Shown here: piece after piece, positions 1 to 11,590 of the stretch
Numbering within the stretch: the stretch's first letter is position 1
Layout: every line of letters begins with the position of its first letter
Assembly (NCBI GenBank): GCA_963921825.1
Contig: OY997595.1
Coordinates: 18,345,228 to 18,409,227 of the forward strand
DNA from: Erodium maritimum
Lineage: Eukaryota > Streptophyta > Magnoliopsida > Geraniales > Geraniaceae
Direction: 5' to 3'
DNA: 64,000 nucleotides
The notes under the pieces: generated by a model
What the model saw: the letters and a program-made list of their open reading frames with translations, nothing else
Told to the model about the DNA's origin: nothing
Databases searched by the model: none
Made by a program: the position numbers and the translations under genes

Positions 1-193
1 GACAACGACGTATCTTGGGGATCGTGTGATATCTCAAATTCAGTCTTGGGAAGGGAAGTTGCTATCACCGGCTTGAAGGGAAGTGATGATTCGGTCCGTC
101 CTTATCTCGTTACTTGTCTATATCATATCTGTTTTTCGGGTGCCATAGAAGATTGTGAATATGATATACATGTCGCACTGGCGAGGTTTTGGT

Positions 194-210
194 GGGGGGG
201 GGGGGGGGGG
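194..210 (+). repeat. poly-G tract, G17
   Basis: Uninterrupted run of 17 G inside the LINE ORF2 remnant. It is one of four long G or C homopolymers in the window. Confidence 0.9.
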
Positions 211-689
211 AAGTCGTCTCGCTCTATTGTTTGAAAGACCTGGTGAGGCTTTGTATGCCTAAAGACAGTGGGGGAAAGGGCTTTAGACACCTCCAAGATG
301 TCAACACGATCTTAGTGGGGAAAAAGGCGTGTGGGCTTTTCCATCGACCTGAATCTCTTGTAGCTCGGGTACTTAAAGCTCGATATTTTCCTACCACATA
401 CTTTCTTCAAGCGCAACTAGGGCATCAATCGAGCTTCACTTGGATAAGCGTCCTGTCTACCCAGGAGCTATTGCGAAGCGGTATACGGATTTCTATTGGG
501 GACGGTTGGGATACTCAGATCCAAGGCCCTCCCTGGCTAGTAGGACCGATTTCTACTATTGGATTGATAGGGGCTAACCTAGTAGGGGAACCAGTTGTAG
601 GCCTTATGATCCTAAACACCCGTTGTTGGGATATCCATCTCATGAATCAATTATTTGATGGGACGGATAGAGGAAACATCCTCAAAGCC

Positions 690-1020
690 CTTTGGTTGAA
701 GACCCTCTATCTAAGCTTTTGGCATCTCTGGCTTTCCCGGAATTCGGCAGTGTTCTCCAACCAACAAGAACCAGTTGAAATAGTCTTGATCAGGGTTCAA
801 CTCTTCACTTTCTCCTTGCTGAAATTAAAGCTCTCAGCCATTACAGAGCTAGACTTGTCCCTCTAGAAAAGCTCTCCAGCTTCTTTGCTTAGATCCTTTG
901 GCTCCTTTAATTCTGTTGCTATTTCTGTAAGGCCTTGAGCCCTCTTGCTATTCTCTTGCCCAATCTCGACTACGACCATCAATAAAATCGTTTTTTTCGG
1001 GGATAAAAATAATAAAAAAA
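690..1020 (+). mobile_element. 5'-truncated LINE 3' end nested in the LINE at 1-2108
   Basis: The host LINE reads coherently up to about 690 and resumes at about 1030. Between them is the last part of another LINE ORF2 (a W.LWLSRN motif typical of the end of zf-RVT regions), a T-rich 3' UTR and an A-rich tail near 1005-1020. The exact target-site duplication is not clear, so the ends are approximate. Confidence 0.5.
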
Positions 1021-1029
1021 CAAATCGAC

Positions 1030-1424
1030 AAAGGAATGAATGGTACTGGACATCAGATAAGGAGGGCCAATATACTATGAAGGCCGACTATGCTATTCTT
1101 GCTAGGGCGCGACATCAGCATCGCCAAAATGTCGGAGTTGCCACTTGGGTCTCAATTTGGGATATCCTAGTATCACCTAGGCTCCAGGTATTCTTGTGGC
1201 GGTGTCTCACTGACACCCTTCAAGTGGTGAGTAATCTAATGAGGAAGTTTGTTCCGATTGCATCTACGTGTGCTCCATGTGGCCGAGAGGAGGAAACGGT
1301 CTCGCATTTGTTCACTTCCTATGGATTTGCGAAAACGTGCTGGAGGGGAGTGGGAGGGATCCCTCCCCCGTGGTGGGTAAAACTTTTGAGGAATTGTGAC
1401 AGATTATCTCTACGGGGTCTCTGA
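1030..1424 (+). pseudogene. LINE ORF2 fragment: zf-RVT domain
   Basis: Open reading segment in a dead LINE. It starts near a WYWTSDKEGQYTMKADYA block, the usual W...GxYSVKSGY entry into the zf-RVT region. It continues with SPRLQVFLWRCL and a Cys/His cluster (CAPCGREEETVSHLF), which matches the zinc-ribbon of plant LINE ORF2 proteins. The frame is lost after about 1424, before the RNase H domain. Confidence 0.75.
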
Positions 1425-1627
1425 AGAGCAAAGAGGCGGAGATAGTTAGCATTTTATGAGAGATATGGAAGGCCAAGAACACATGGGTCTTGAATGGAGA
1501 CACCCCGGAAGTCATCAAGGTCATTGCGGATGCTAGGTCTCACCTTCTATCTTGGACCGAAGCTAATGCGACCCTTGTGACCCTAATGCAACCTCGGCCG
1601 GTCTGGGCGTCCTCGCTAGGTACCTAG

Positions 1628-2053
1628 GTTATCAATGTAGATGGTGCGGTCTTTCAGGATTCGGATCAATCAGCCTGGGGCCTCATTGTTCAAGGTAGGG
1701 ATGGTCGAGTAGGTCTCACGGTGAATGGGGTCATCTCGGGAAGTGGATCACCGATTATGATTGAGGCTTACGCCATTGCGACAACACTCCAGAACATGAC
1801 CTCTCTGGGAATTAGTCCTATTATTATCCATTCGGATGCTCAGGTTCTACTCAATATGATTCAATCAGGGGATCCGCCAGCATCCCCGGTTGGTACTGTT
1901 GTTAGAGACATCCGCCTCATGTTGGCTGAAAACGAGAGAATCTCTCTTCAATTTGTAAAAAGTACCGCGAATAAGGTAGGTTACTGGTTAGCCCGGAAAG
2001 CCCGTTCTATGTCTGTCCTTCAGTGGTCAAGAAGTCTTCCTGATGCACTCTAG
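1628..2053 (+). pseudogene. LINE ORF2 fragment: RNase H-like domain (RVT_3 type)
   Basis: The frame reads INVDGAV then WGLIVQGRDG, followed by IEAYAIATTL, IHSDAQVLLNMI and a final helix. These are the Asp, Glu and Asp blocks of the plant LINE RNase H fold. In elements that have it, the domain helps remove RNA after reverse transcription. It lies directly upstream of the 3' UTR and A tail, as expected for a C-terminal domain. The segment has no stop from about 1628 to 2053 but is out of frame with the zf-RVT block upstream. Confidence 0.75.
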
Positions 2054-2108
2054 TATATCGTTTCAAATGAAATCTAAATAAAGCTCCTCAACTTCTAATA
2101 AAAAAAAA

Positions 2109-4364
2109 TACGACTTTTTTACGGTTAACCTCGGTGTCTTCCAGAGAAGGTGTACCTCTTCTTAACTCAAACCTACACAATAAATAAATCCAACGTAGTT
2201 TTGTGGCTGCCGGAACTTCTCTAATAATGGACTCAGAAGAGATTATCCTTATGGATTCTGAGGGATGAGTGTTCTCAAAGAGCCTGGTTACAACAGTTTT
2301 TGATGGGTTAAGTGTATTAATTGGGGGTATTGTTAACTGGTTTCTCATTAGGTTTTGGTTGGAGAACTATCAGGTAGGGGGGTTATTGCAGAGTTTTGGA
2401 ATCCTCTTTCTCTGTTAGGTATGGAAATTTGCTGTAGAAGTGATTTGGTTTTGATGTATTATCAAAATAGGGGGTGTCTTGGGGGACACAGTTAACCGTT
2501 GGAGAACTTAGGTAGGGTGTCGTGTGGTTCAAGAATCATTGTTTGGGGGGTTTCTTGTAAGTTGTGGCTGTTTGTAGTTGCACTTTGAGGGTACGCCCTT
2601 GGCCGCTTCTTCTTTTTCGAAGAATGGTATATAAAATTTCAAAAAATTGCTGATAAAAAAATGAGTGGGAGATGTGGCACCGGAAAAAGCACATAGAAGC
2701 TTTCGAGTTGTAAGTATACATGCACCTAAGTTTCTTTTTTCTTGGCTAGTGTTTGTGACATGTTACCACTTTAACCTTTCTTTGGGTTCCTTTTTGTATG
2801 TTCTACATATCCTTAGGGTGAAGATGTGAGTATGCATTTTAGGAGTTTAACTGTCGAAGGGCGGGGGAGGCACATGGAAGAGTGAAAAGGTCACCTCCCT
2901 AAAGGATGCACATTACAGCAATAAAGAGAAAAGAGATGAAAAGAAAATGAAGAAAGTAGCCCTAGCTAGAAGAAAACTCATGCTCCGTGTCCTACTAGAT
3001 AAAGGTATAGCTCTAAATATCAATTTTATACTACACGTTTTTTTGGAGCTTCAAATCATGGATGTCATTTTTGTACGAATTAACAATAAAATATTTTTTT
3101 ATTTGCATTGTTATAGTTATTTTTATTTCGACATGAGTTATTTAAAATGCCTCTGCGATTTTACAAAACGTAACAGTCATTAGATGGAAAAAGAACATCC
3201 AAATTTAAGCATGCAAATAAAAAACAATATTGTATTGTCAGTCTGTGCTGAAAGTACCATCCACGATGTGTGTCTACAAAAAAAACCGTAATACAATGTT
3301 TGTAATCAGAGTTATCTCTAACTTAAATGACACTGATTTTTTTATCGTGGTTGGGAAAGTATTTTAAAATGATATCAAATTGTCTATTTTATTTTAATCA
3401 TACTGGTAGATTCGGCTACCAAAAATATCTTTTCGATTCAAATTTATTGGCCAAGTTCTATTTTGTTTCACTTCAATGCCATAACTATCCAAATCATTTG
3501 TTTCCCCACACATACTATTTTGAGATATCTATCAATTTGGGGGGGGGGGGGGGGGGGGGGGGGGGTCAAACAATATTAAATTATATGATTTGTTGAAATG
3601 TAATGAGTCTAGTTTTTTTTTTGAAATAGTAATGAGGTAGTTTAGATTAAATTACATCGAATCAAAAAACATTCTCACAAAAGTATACTCATCTTAACCC
3701 CTTTTCTCATTTGAGTTTTTATATGACATTTCAAGAATGGAGATATGGACATAGAGATAAGTTTTAAGTATAACTTATCTATGAGTCAAGATCATATTGA
3801 AAACTACTAAAATTATATTGGTGAACAAACATTTCAATCAATCAATAGAAACTAGTTCATATGAAAAGACAAGATCAGGAAAGAATCATTCATATATGAT
3901 AGCATCATGAATGATTAATCACAAGATGTTTGTTAGATGAATATATGGGCTGAGGTTGCTTCAACTTGTAGAAAAAGGACAATCACAATAAGCATAAGTA
4001 TAACAAGGACAAGCACTAGAACAAACAAAAACCAAACCAAAACTTCTGCTTGCTTGCTGTTGTGCACAACAATAGATAGTTCATAGTAGAGAGGATTTCA
4101 CTGGCATTCCATCAACAATTGTCTCTACCTAAAACATGTGTGGGTCAAGAGAGCTTGTTGTGCCTCTATGACCACTCTGCAACGCTTTTGCATCATGTGA
4201 ACATTGGATCATGTCATCCATATGTATCTTTCACATCACCACGCTGAATATGCATGGTAATTGTTTGGATCACATATATCAAGTTGGAATCACATCACAG
4301 TTGGTATACGAATTAGACGTATTAAATTAGACTTCTACACATGAAATGAATTCAATTATCTTGT
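2109..4364. other. AT-rich stretch with no recognised gene
   Basis: No coding region, RNA gene or complete transposon is recognised here. The sequence is AT-rich, with many short T and A runs and one G27 tract at 3539-3565. Open frames are short and without motifs. Confidence 0.6.
3539..3565 (+). repeat. poly-G tract, G27
   Basis: 27 consecutive G in otherwise AT-rich sequence. Confidence 0.9.
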
Positions 4365-5660
4365 TTTTTCTCGGTTTTAGACCCGCTAGTTTTTTGTTGT
4401 ATTGTTGTTTTGTGTTCCCTTGTCGGTCTTAAGGGGTTGTTGTTTGTTAGCCTTTGTTGGCTTAGGTTGTACTCATTTTATATCCGGCTTCTAGGCTGTT
4501 TGTGTTGTGTCCCTTGTTGGGTTGTTGCTTACCGCACAAGTTTGGTGCATTAGGTACTCTTAATTGAGTATCCTTTGTTTGTAAGCTTGGAGGGTTTTAC
4601 CCTTTGCCTTATCCATTTTCTTAAAAGCTTGGTATCAGGGCCGGCCCGACTACTTTGGAGGCCTAAAGCAAGATATTGAAACGAGGCCTTTATATCTAAT
4701 AACAATATAATATATTATCATCTAACACAAGATATATTGGTTAAATTTTTTCATTCAAAATATTCATCCAATTAATACAAAATTTTATTTCAAAAAGTGT
4801 TTAAGAGACGGACTACTCATAAGTGTTTTATTTTAAATTATGATTTCAATCTATACTAATTACAAGACGAGTTTTTTAATAAATCCGTCCAAATACGACA
4901 CGTTTGAGTTCAAATGAGATTCAAACTCAAAGGTGGACTTATTTAACAAACAACCCACACTTACATTGGACATTCTTTTTAAACTAAAGCTAGTGTAAAT
5001 AAATTTGAACACGTTTACTCATTTACGGCTTTAACATATCAAATTTTATATTTATCGAAAAATATCCATATTCAAATAAGGTATTTATTTTTAAATTTTA
5101 GCTTAATTTAAAATAAATAAATGTAGGCCTCAATATTTAAAAAAATGTATGATTTTGCAAAAAAAAAAATCAGTTCAAAATCGTAGTATTGTATTAAGTT
5201 TAAGACCTATTTTTTTTTAAAGTAACCATAAGTGCAAAAAAGATAATTACAATATACATTTTTAAAGATCTTTAAAGGACCGCAATGAAGTATTATTCTA
5301 ATTTGCTTGGAGTTTAATAGTAAAACTAAATATATATACATCTTAACAATTTTATTTTTTAGAAGGAACAGGATAAAAAAGATGTTTATATATGGAATTA
5401 AGTTATGATAAAAATAAATATTGACCTAAATTAAGCTTTGCTCAGATAAGGAAGATTTATTAATTTCCAGATAATTTTAAAGAAGAACTTCTAATTTGTA
5501 TTTGTTATATCATGCCTAACTGATTTTTCAGTTAGAATATCTGGATGTAATATTGTTTTTGAGGGCTATTTTGAGTGGGGGCCTTATGCAAGTGCTTAAC
5601 TTGCTTAATGGTTAAGCCGACCTTGCTTGGTATTTATAAAATTGTCGATCATAAAAAAAA
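4365..5660 (+). mobile_element. possible 3' end of a retroposon, split by a hAT relic
   Basis: T- and G-rich sequence like the 3' UTR of plant LINEs runs from about 4365 to 4635 and resumes at 5634-5660, where it ends in A8 (5653-5660). The hAT element at 4636-5625 separates the two parts. Another retroposon begins directly after this A run. No coding part is left, so the family is uncertain. Confidence 0.35.
4636..5625. mobile_element. non-autonomous hAT-type DNA transposon
   Basis: The left end starts CAGGGCCGGCCC; the reverse complement of the right end starts CAAGGTCGGCTT. The 8-bp direct repeat CTTGGTAT flanks the element at 4628-4635 and 5626-5633. CAGGG-type ends with an 8-bp duplication are the mark of the hAT superfamily. 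The 990-bp interior is AT-rich with no transposase frame, so it depended on a partner enzyme. Confidence 0.8.
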
Positions 5661-5674
5661 ATTGTCATGACAAC

Positions 5675-6745
5675 TGGACCGACCCAGCGAAACTATCTCT
5701 CTTTCGACGGAAATCTTTGCAAACCCTAAGCTTTCGTCGCGCCGCCGGCGGCGGCGGCTATCGTGGCTCCGGCCATGATGGCTACTGGCGGTCGCCCCTC
5801 TCTTCCTCGTCCTCCCCCAACTTTCTTCTCCTTCCATTTCCTCCCATTCTCTTGAGTTTGAACAACTCCTCCAACCCTATGTCAAACCCATCCTTCGACC
5901 TCTTTCCGGCCGTGCTCCGCCGTCAACAACGTTTCTTCGACGCCTGCAAACTTCACAAGCCCAACCGCTGCTCCCCGTCGCCTTCTTCTTCTCCTTCGTC
6001 GGTCCCGACCGTGTGAGGCTCGCCCTCGACAGATCCGCCGCCACGGCTGACAGATCAGCCGTTATCAGCTCAGTCCCTCTCCATCCCCTTCTCCTGACGA
6101 AGTCCTTGTCCTTCTCCTCGATTCCCTTACCGGAGTTATGTTCATTGTCACCGGACCGACAGTTGCCACATCGACGATCGCGACTCCTCCGGCCGAGCCT
6201 CTCCACCACGCCCTTCTCTTGTTGAATGGTCAGATCTGCACCCATCTTTTGTCGGAACACCGCAGTCCGAGCCGTTTAGCCGAGCTCCTGCATTTCGTGT
6301 TTACCGGACCAGAGCCTTGCACCAGCCCTAAGTGGATCAGATATGTACCCGTCGACGCCGCCTTCCTCGTCCCAAATATCAGAGGCCGACCACGAGCATT
6401 TTTTGCATGTCGTTGTTTTTACTTTTTAGTTTGTTTATGTTGTATGCTTTTTTTTTTCTCTACCAGAATCTCGGATCTCCTGTAGGTGTGGCTGGCACCT
6501 CAGGTAGCTTCTCTAGTCGAGTCTCTCTTACGACGGATCTCCGGAGAGATCCGATAAGAAAGACCGACTTGGTAGTGTTGGATATTCTAGGTGTTGCGTC
6601 ATCCTGGTGGAGAGCTATTCATCTCGCTAGTCGTCTCTCGAATTCCCGAAAATGACTGGTGGATGCAACGCTTATGTATTTCGTTGTGTGTTGTATGGCT
6701 TGTAAGATTTATTAGTTTTTTAATGAATCTTTCCGTTAAAAAAAA
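5675..6745 (+). mobile_element. 1.07-kb non-autonomous LINE-derived retroposon
   Basis: The flanking repeats ATTGTCATGACAAC (5661-5674) and ATTACCATGACAAC (6746-6759) match at 12 of 14 bases. The element ends in A9. Its first 700 bases are GC-rich and Pro/Ser-rich in every frame, like the 5' end of ORF1-type LINEs in this window, and the last part is a T-rich 3' UTR ending TTTCCGTTAAAA. It looks like a LINE that lost its middle. It inserted directly after the A run of the older retroposon at 5653-5660. Confidence 0.7.
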
Positions 6746-6759
6746 ATTACCATGACAAC

Positions 6760-7519
6760 AATTAAATACCAAAATAATGATAAATCATCTAATATATATA
6801 AGATCGGGTTAATAATTAGAAAATTAATATTAATAATACAGTAGTAACTCAATTCTTTTAATTAAAAATAACCGCTTGGTAATAGGATTCCTAGAACCTA
6901 GCTACTCTATCCTTTGTATCCTAATGGCTTTTCCACCGTCGCCCTCCTCCACTCCTCAGTATCCTACGCCGGCCCCTCCTATGACGACACAATTATTGTG
7001 CCCTCAACCACCACTGGTTCCTCTTTCTTGTCCGTCAACGATATTCGTGAAATTGGAATGTGGAAGGAGGCTCTTCAAAAGGCCCGACCTCCATCTTCCC
7101 CACATCGCCTCCTCCATAAGGCCATTCTTCTTCGTTGCCTCGACCATAGTCCCCAACCTTGGTGCCTCTACCATCTCTTATCCCCCCCCCCCCCCCCCCC
7201 CCCCCCGCACTCCACGCAAGCCCACACCGACGTCCTAGGTCCTCCTGCCTTCCTCGATGCAAGAGGTACCACTCCCGGTGGTGGTGTACCCTAAAACCCC
7301 TGATAGAGGACATGCCCAACCTATCTTCCCAATAGAACGGGGACGTGGGCCTTGGTTTTCAACCCACTCGAGGGTTAAGTCGTAAGGAGGTAGGGTTTTG
7401 GTAGGTCTCCCAAACATCCAACCACACCCTCCAGTCCCTCTAAAACCGACCAGACCTCTAGGTTTCGTTGGTCGAAAACCTGACCTCTCATCTTCCCTAT
7501 TGGAGTGGCGGGGTCGTCT
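6760..7519. other. GC-rich unclassified stretch with poly-C
   Basis: AT-rich to about 6890, then GC-rich, with overlapping Pro-rich open frames on both strands that share no known domain. A C25 run sits at 7182-7206. This could be the 5' part of a further retroposon; I see no ends. Confidence 0.4.
7182..7206 (+). repeat. poly-C tract, C25
   Basis: 25 consecutive C; G-rich on the minus strand. Confidence 0.9.
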
Positions 7520-9600
7520 TCTATAGAGGTCTACTCTGATACGCTATCAGGGATGGACCAACCAGTTGGCCTCGTCCCAAGTCCAAGGCCAACCAAGCAC
7601 GCCATAATAAGAAGGTCAAAACCCTGATTTTCCAAACATTAAGCACAAACGATACTAATATAAACCAAACGAATGCCATAGAAAGAAGAACACCCTGTCT
7701 CATCAGGACCATCAAACAGTCACATAAACTGCAGACAGTCACTAACAAGTTGGTGACCAACACCACAAACGACAGAGACAGTTCGAAGGAAAAAACCCTC
7801 TGGAACCTACTATACTAAGATCAAAATTGAATGAATATTGCTTAATGACACTAATGCCAAACTACTCGACGAGGGCCAGCACCCTAAACCGACGAGTCCT
7901 ACCCACAAAAGTGGGAGGAAGCAGAAGATAACCAACAAAAATAGATAAAGGTACAATGAGGGGAACACTAAACTATAACAGGTGAAATAAATACCAGTAA
8001 GTTTCGTCGATCCACCAGGTCCACGACGATCAACACCTGAGAGGATAAAGAAACGTGTCCCACGACCAGACCTGAAAAGAAACAGCGGGAAACAGAGCGA
8101 ACCAATAAAAGAGTCTAGTCCAAAACCACAAAAATCCACACCAAGGGTGATAAAGAAAGTGTGCCACCATCATCTCTGAAAAAGAAACCTCCGAAGCTAC
8201 GCTCCATCCTCCACCACACCGCTTCAAGGAAAACAGCGGAGTCGGAAAATCCGGCGGCCAATACCAAATCTGGCCTGACATCTTTGAAACTGCAGCCTAC
8301 ACACCACATGACCAAATCACCCGTCTGAGCTCCAGTAGAGGGACGAGGGACCACCTATTCGTGTGCAAAGCTTCAGGTGAAATCGATCAAAGAGCTCCCT
8401 TCTCTGATTGGCTGCAGGATCTGGTTGGGTGTGTGCAAGGTTGAGCTCTATTGGCTTCGTAGATGTTTCGCTTGTTTTTCTCATTTTTTGTGGGATTGTT
8501 TTGTCCGGTTTTTTGGGCTGTTTTGGGCTTGTGTAGTCCTACGTGTCTTTCCTTGCTCATTCTTGTTTTAAGGTTTTCAGGATGATCCTCGTTTTGAGTT
8601 GTATCATCTTGCAGTCTGTTTTTTTTTTTTGTCTTGAAAATTCAGGCTTAGTAATAAAATCATCACTTATCAAAAAAAAGAAGGGCCAAGTACCTCCAAC
8701 AAGCAGCTCCGGCAAGGCGGGAGGAGGAGGATGCCGACCACAAAGACCAAAGTAGGGGAAAGAGCAACAACCCAAGTCCGACATGAAAAGCCCAGCTCCG
8801 ACGAACAACAGAACCTGCAACGATGCCACTTCCGGCGAGAGACCACTTCCAGCGAGAAATGACTGAGCAGCCCGATATCCGACCACACAACACCCGAACC
8901 GGAGCTGAAGTCGCTAGAGCTCTCAGAAGGCAGTAGATATGGAATGAACAGAGGAGCTAGAACCAAAAAAGCCACCCCCGAAACTCCGACTCTGGTTGAC
9001 CACGCTGACTCACCATCCTAGTCTTCACCAACGCCTGAAGAGATAGCCTTCACCTTTACCTCCGAGCTTACACACGTCCAGATCCCCCCAGCGAGCTTCC
9101 CCAAATCACCAACACCAAATCTAAGGGAACTCACTGGAGAGAGGACGAGGATGCAACACAACCCTCCCATGGCCGACGAACGTCGAGAGAATAAGCCTGT
9201 CATCTTGAAGTAACTGAAGCGCGACCCGTCGTTCGACAGCTCTGACCCAAACCAAGGCTCCAACGACCAACAAAAGAAGCCCACTACAACTCCGACAGAA
9301 GCAGCTCTCGAGCCAGAGCTTCGCAACCACCCACCCCTATCCACAACCAAACCCGCCACCGTGGAACCCGAACTAGTCCCACACCACGCACCAGTGCATC
9401 GAAACAGGACCACCGGTGATGAAAGGAGGAAAAAAGAGAAGATTGAGAGCCCAAACCTATGAAACTGGAGGAGGAGACAAGGCCTGAGCAGATCAGAAGA
9501 AACTCCTTCACAGATCCGTGCGACAACACCGCCGGCAACAACACTATCGATGCAGTGTTGTCACCGGCGGAGGTGAAGAGCAGATGAAAATGGGCGGCGT
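7520..9600 (-). mobile_element. unclassified retroposon-like sequence, minus strand
   Basis: Read on the minus strand, this begins GC-rich near 9600 (TCCGCCGGTGACAAC region) and becomes strongly T- and G-rich towards 7520, the composition shared by the LINE-derived retroposons here. Open frames are short and without motifs. A plus-strand LINE 3' end interrupts it at 8375-8679. The ends are approximate. Confidence 0.4.
8375..8679 (+). mobile_element. 5'-truncated LINE 3' end nested in the minus-strand retroposon
   Basis: T-rich 3' UTR-like sequence ends in TAATAAAATCATC and then A8 (8672-8679), the form of a plant LINE tail. The GC-rich minus-strand sequence on both sides reads on beyond it. 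No duplication is seen, so the left end is approximate. Confidence 0.5.
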
Positions 9601-10277
9601 AGAAGTAGTGTTTGTTGAGAGTTTTGTAAGAACTAGTCGTATGATGGATGAGAGATTGATTCCAGTAGAGGTGACGACCTGATTTGGTTGAACGAGGTTA
9701 ATGATTTTTTTTGTCAAACAAATATATAAGTTGCTTGAGGAACACAAAATTGAAGACATGACATGGAGTTTGTTACTCAAGAGCCGAGTGTAGCTCTAAA
9801 AATCGTGATTTTTTCGTGGTTAACGGTACATAAGGCCATTCCTAATAAGGAATTCCTATATTATAAGGGGCTCAGGATTTTGATCTCTGATATCTAGTTC
9901 CCGTTGTCTAAGAAGGTGTTCAAAAATTCCAAACATCCCTTGTTATAGGGCTTCTACACTTCATTTATGTGGATGAATATGGCAAAATAGTGGGGATTTC
10001 TTGTGTTTTCCCATGGGAAACAAAGACATTTCTTATATATTGGTCAGGGTTGGCGTGGGGTAATTAAAAACGATTAGGATGAGAATACGTTTGGTCGGAT
10101 TTTGACATATTTGGATTAGCAAGAATGGTGTTATCTTTAATAGATTTATGCATTATATATTTAGCCTTGCTTAGGCGGATAGATCCATAGAGGGGAGTTG
10201 GTTTCGAAGATTAAAGTATGCATAGTTTCTATTGGAGGATCGGGAAAACGTATTGGTTTTGGTTTGGAAGGTTTATG
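9601..10277. other. no recognised feature
   Basis: Mixed-composition sequence with no open frame of note and no repeat ends recognised. Confidence 0.5.
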
Positions 10278-10510
10278 GCGTAATTGTTGGATTAAATACA
10301 TTATGGTACTATTATGTTCGGTCCACAAATTTTTTGGTACTCTTATGTTTGTTTAATACATTTTGGTACCCTTATGTTTGGTCTACGGACGATTTGAGCA
10401 TATTCCATTAAAAATCTAACAGAGGAAAGTTAAATGACCATTTTAGCTTTTGTTATCTTAGTTGACTTTTGACTTAAGAGTAGAAAGACCATTATACCCT
10501 CGGTTTTAGA
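10278..10510. mobile_element. single MULE-like terminal repeat
   Basis: The block has phrases such as GGATTAAATACATTATGGTA and GGTACCCTTATGTTTGGTC in near-duplicate, followed by TTGACTTTTGACTTAA and a GACCATTATACCCTC phrase. Long inverted ends of plant Mutator-like elements often have this layout. No partner end was found, so it is either a solo end or a misread unrelated repeat. Confidence 0.35.
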
Positions 10511-10519
10511 ATGGCCACA

Positions 10520-11250
10520 CCAAAGGTCACACATCCACCAAGACACGGTGGGGGTGAAGGAGGCAAGGCCTACACCCAACACCGAGAGTCTAGACGACCT
10601 TCAAACGCCTAAAGCCAACACGAACTCTGTCATCTTGTTGGAGCACCAAAGGTTTTGAACTGAAAGGAGCAGCAACATAGAGTTGTAGTTGTCCAAGAAA
10701 GGCGGAGAAACCGGAGTTGAAGGTAATTCCGGTAAGTAGGTTTGCCGTCGACAGACAACCCCAAGTACAAAACTGAGCAGGCGCGGGGAGGAGAACTCGG
10801 ACTCTAAAAGAACTGAGGCAGAGCAAGTAAACCCTATGAAACCCATGAGCGAACCAGTCCAGCACGGCCGAACTCCGATAAATGACGAGTAAGACCACTA
10901 CTGCCGGTCTTTCCAAGTCCAATCTGAACAAAAGTTGGAAGAGAGTTCGGTCTCGAGTAGAGATGAGGTAGAGCAAGTATACCCCGTCCAACTAACGAGC
11001 GAACTAGTCCTAGCAAAGCAAGTCAGAGGCGAGGAAGAAGGATGCCAAAGATCAGGACTTGTTTACCGTGAAACAAGTCCGAGCAGATTTGGATTCAAGC
11101 AGAAGGGGAGGAAAGAAAAGCAGAAACAAGCGGGAGGGGGGAAAGAAGGTCGTCACTGACGACATCCATAGCCGGAGGCCATAACGTCACCGGTAAGAAT
11201 AAGAGCAAGAAGAGAGAAGAACAAAAAAAAGGTGGATAGTTTCGAGAGAG
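10520..11250 (-). mobile_element. GC-rich retroposon-like fragment
   Basis: On the minus strand, pyrimidine-rich leader sequence near 11240 is followed by GC-rich sequence without a stable frame. It resembles the 5' parts of the ORF1-type retroposons. There is no tail or duplication. Confidence 0.3.
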
Positions 11251-11570
11251 AATTCTAAAATACAAAAACATATTGATTGTAAGAACTTGAATGACAGTGA
11301 ATCTGTCGGTGAAATTGATACCATTAAAAAAGAGAATATAGAAAAATAAGAAAAAGAGAAAAAAAGGAAATTAGAGGAATGAAAGAAAAGTTAAGGAAAA
11401 TAAATTAAAAACTAAATAATTTATGATAATTAATTTATTTTTATGAAAATGAATAAAGAAAATAATAATAAAAATTAAAAGAGGTTACAATTTTGAAAAA
11501 TATTAAAACAAATAAACAGTAAGAATCAAAAACAAAAATTTAATGAAATAAAACATATAAAAAAGATTAT
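11251..11570. other. A-rich stretch, no gene
   Basis: Strongly A-rich sequence with no recognisable feature. Its last bases form one copy of the target duplication of the next element. Confidence 0.6.
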
Positions 11571-11590
11571 AAGTTAAATTAAAAAGCCAA

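Larger units (their letters stand above)
1..2108 (+). mobile_element. 3' half of an L1-type LINE with a C-terminal RNase H domain
   Basis: Degraded ORF2 remnant, cut by the window start. In order it shows the region after the RT fingers and palm (about 235-560, with LKARYFP and SFTW motifs common in plant LINE ORF2), a zf-RVT domain (about 1030-1400) and an RNase H-like domain (about 1630-2053). It ends in a 9-base A run at 2100-2108 after AATAAAG-type 3' sequence. Frames change between the blocks, so it is dead. A second, 5'-truncated LINE piece sits inside it (about 690-1020). The RNase H domain sets it apart from the RRM-type LINE at 38628-45330, whose ORF2 ends just after zf-RVT. Confidence 0.8.
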
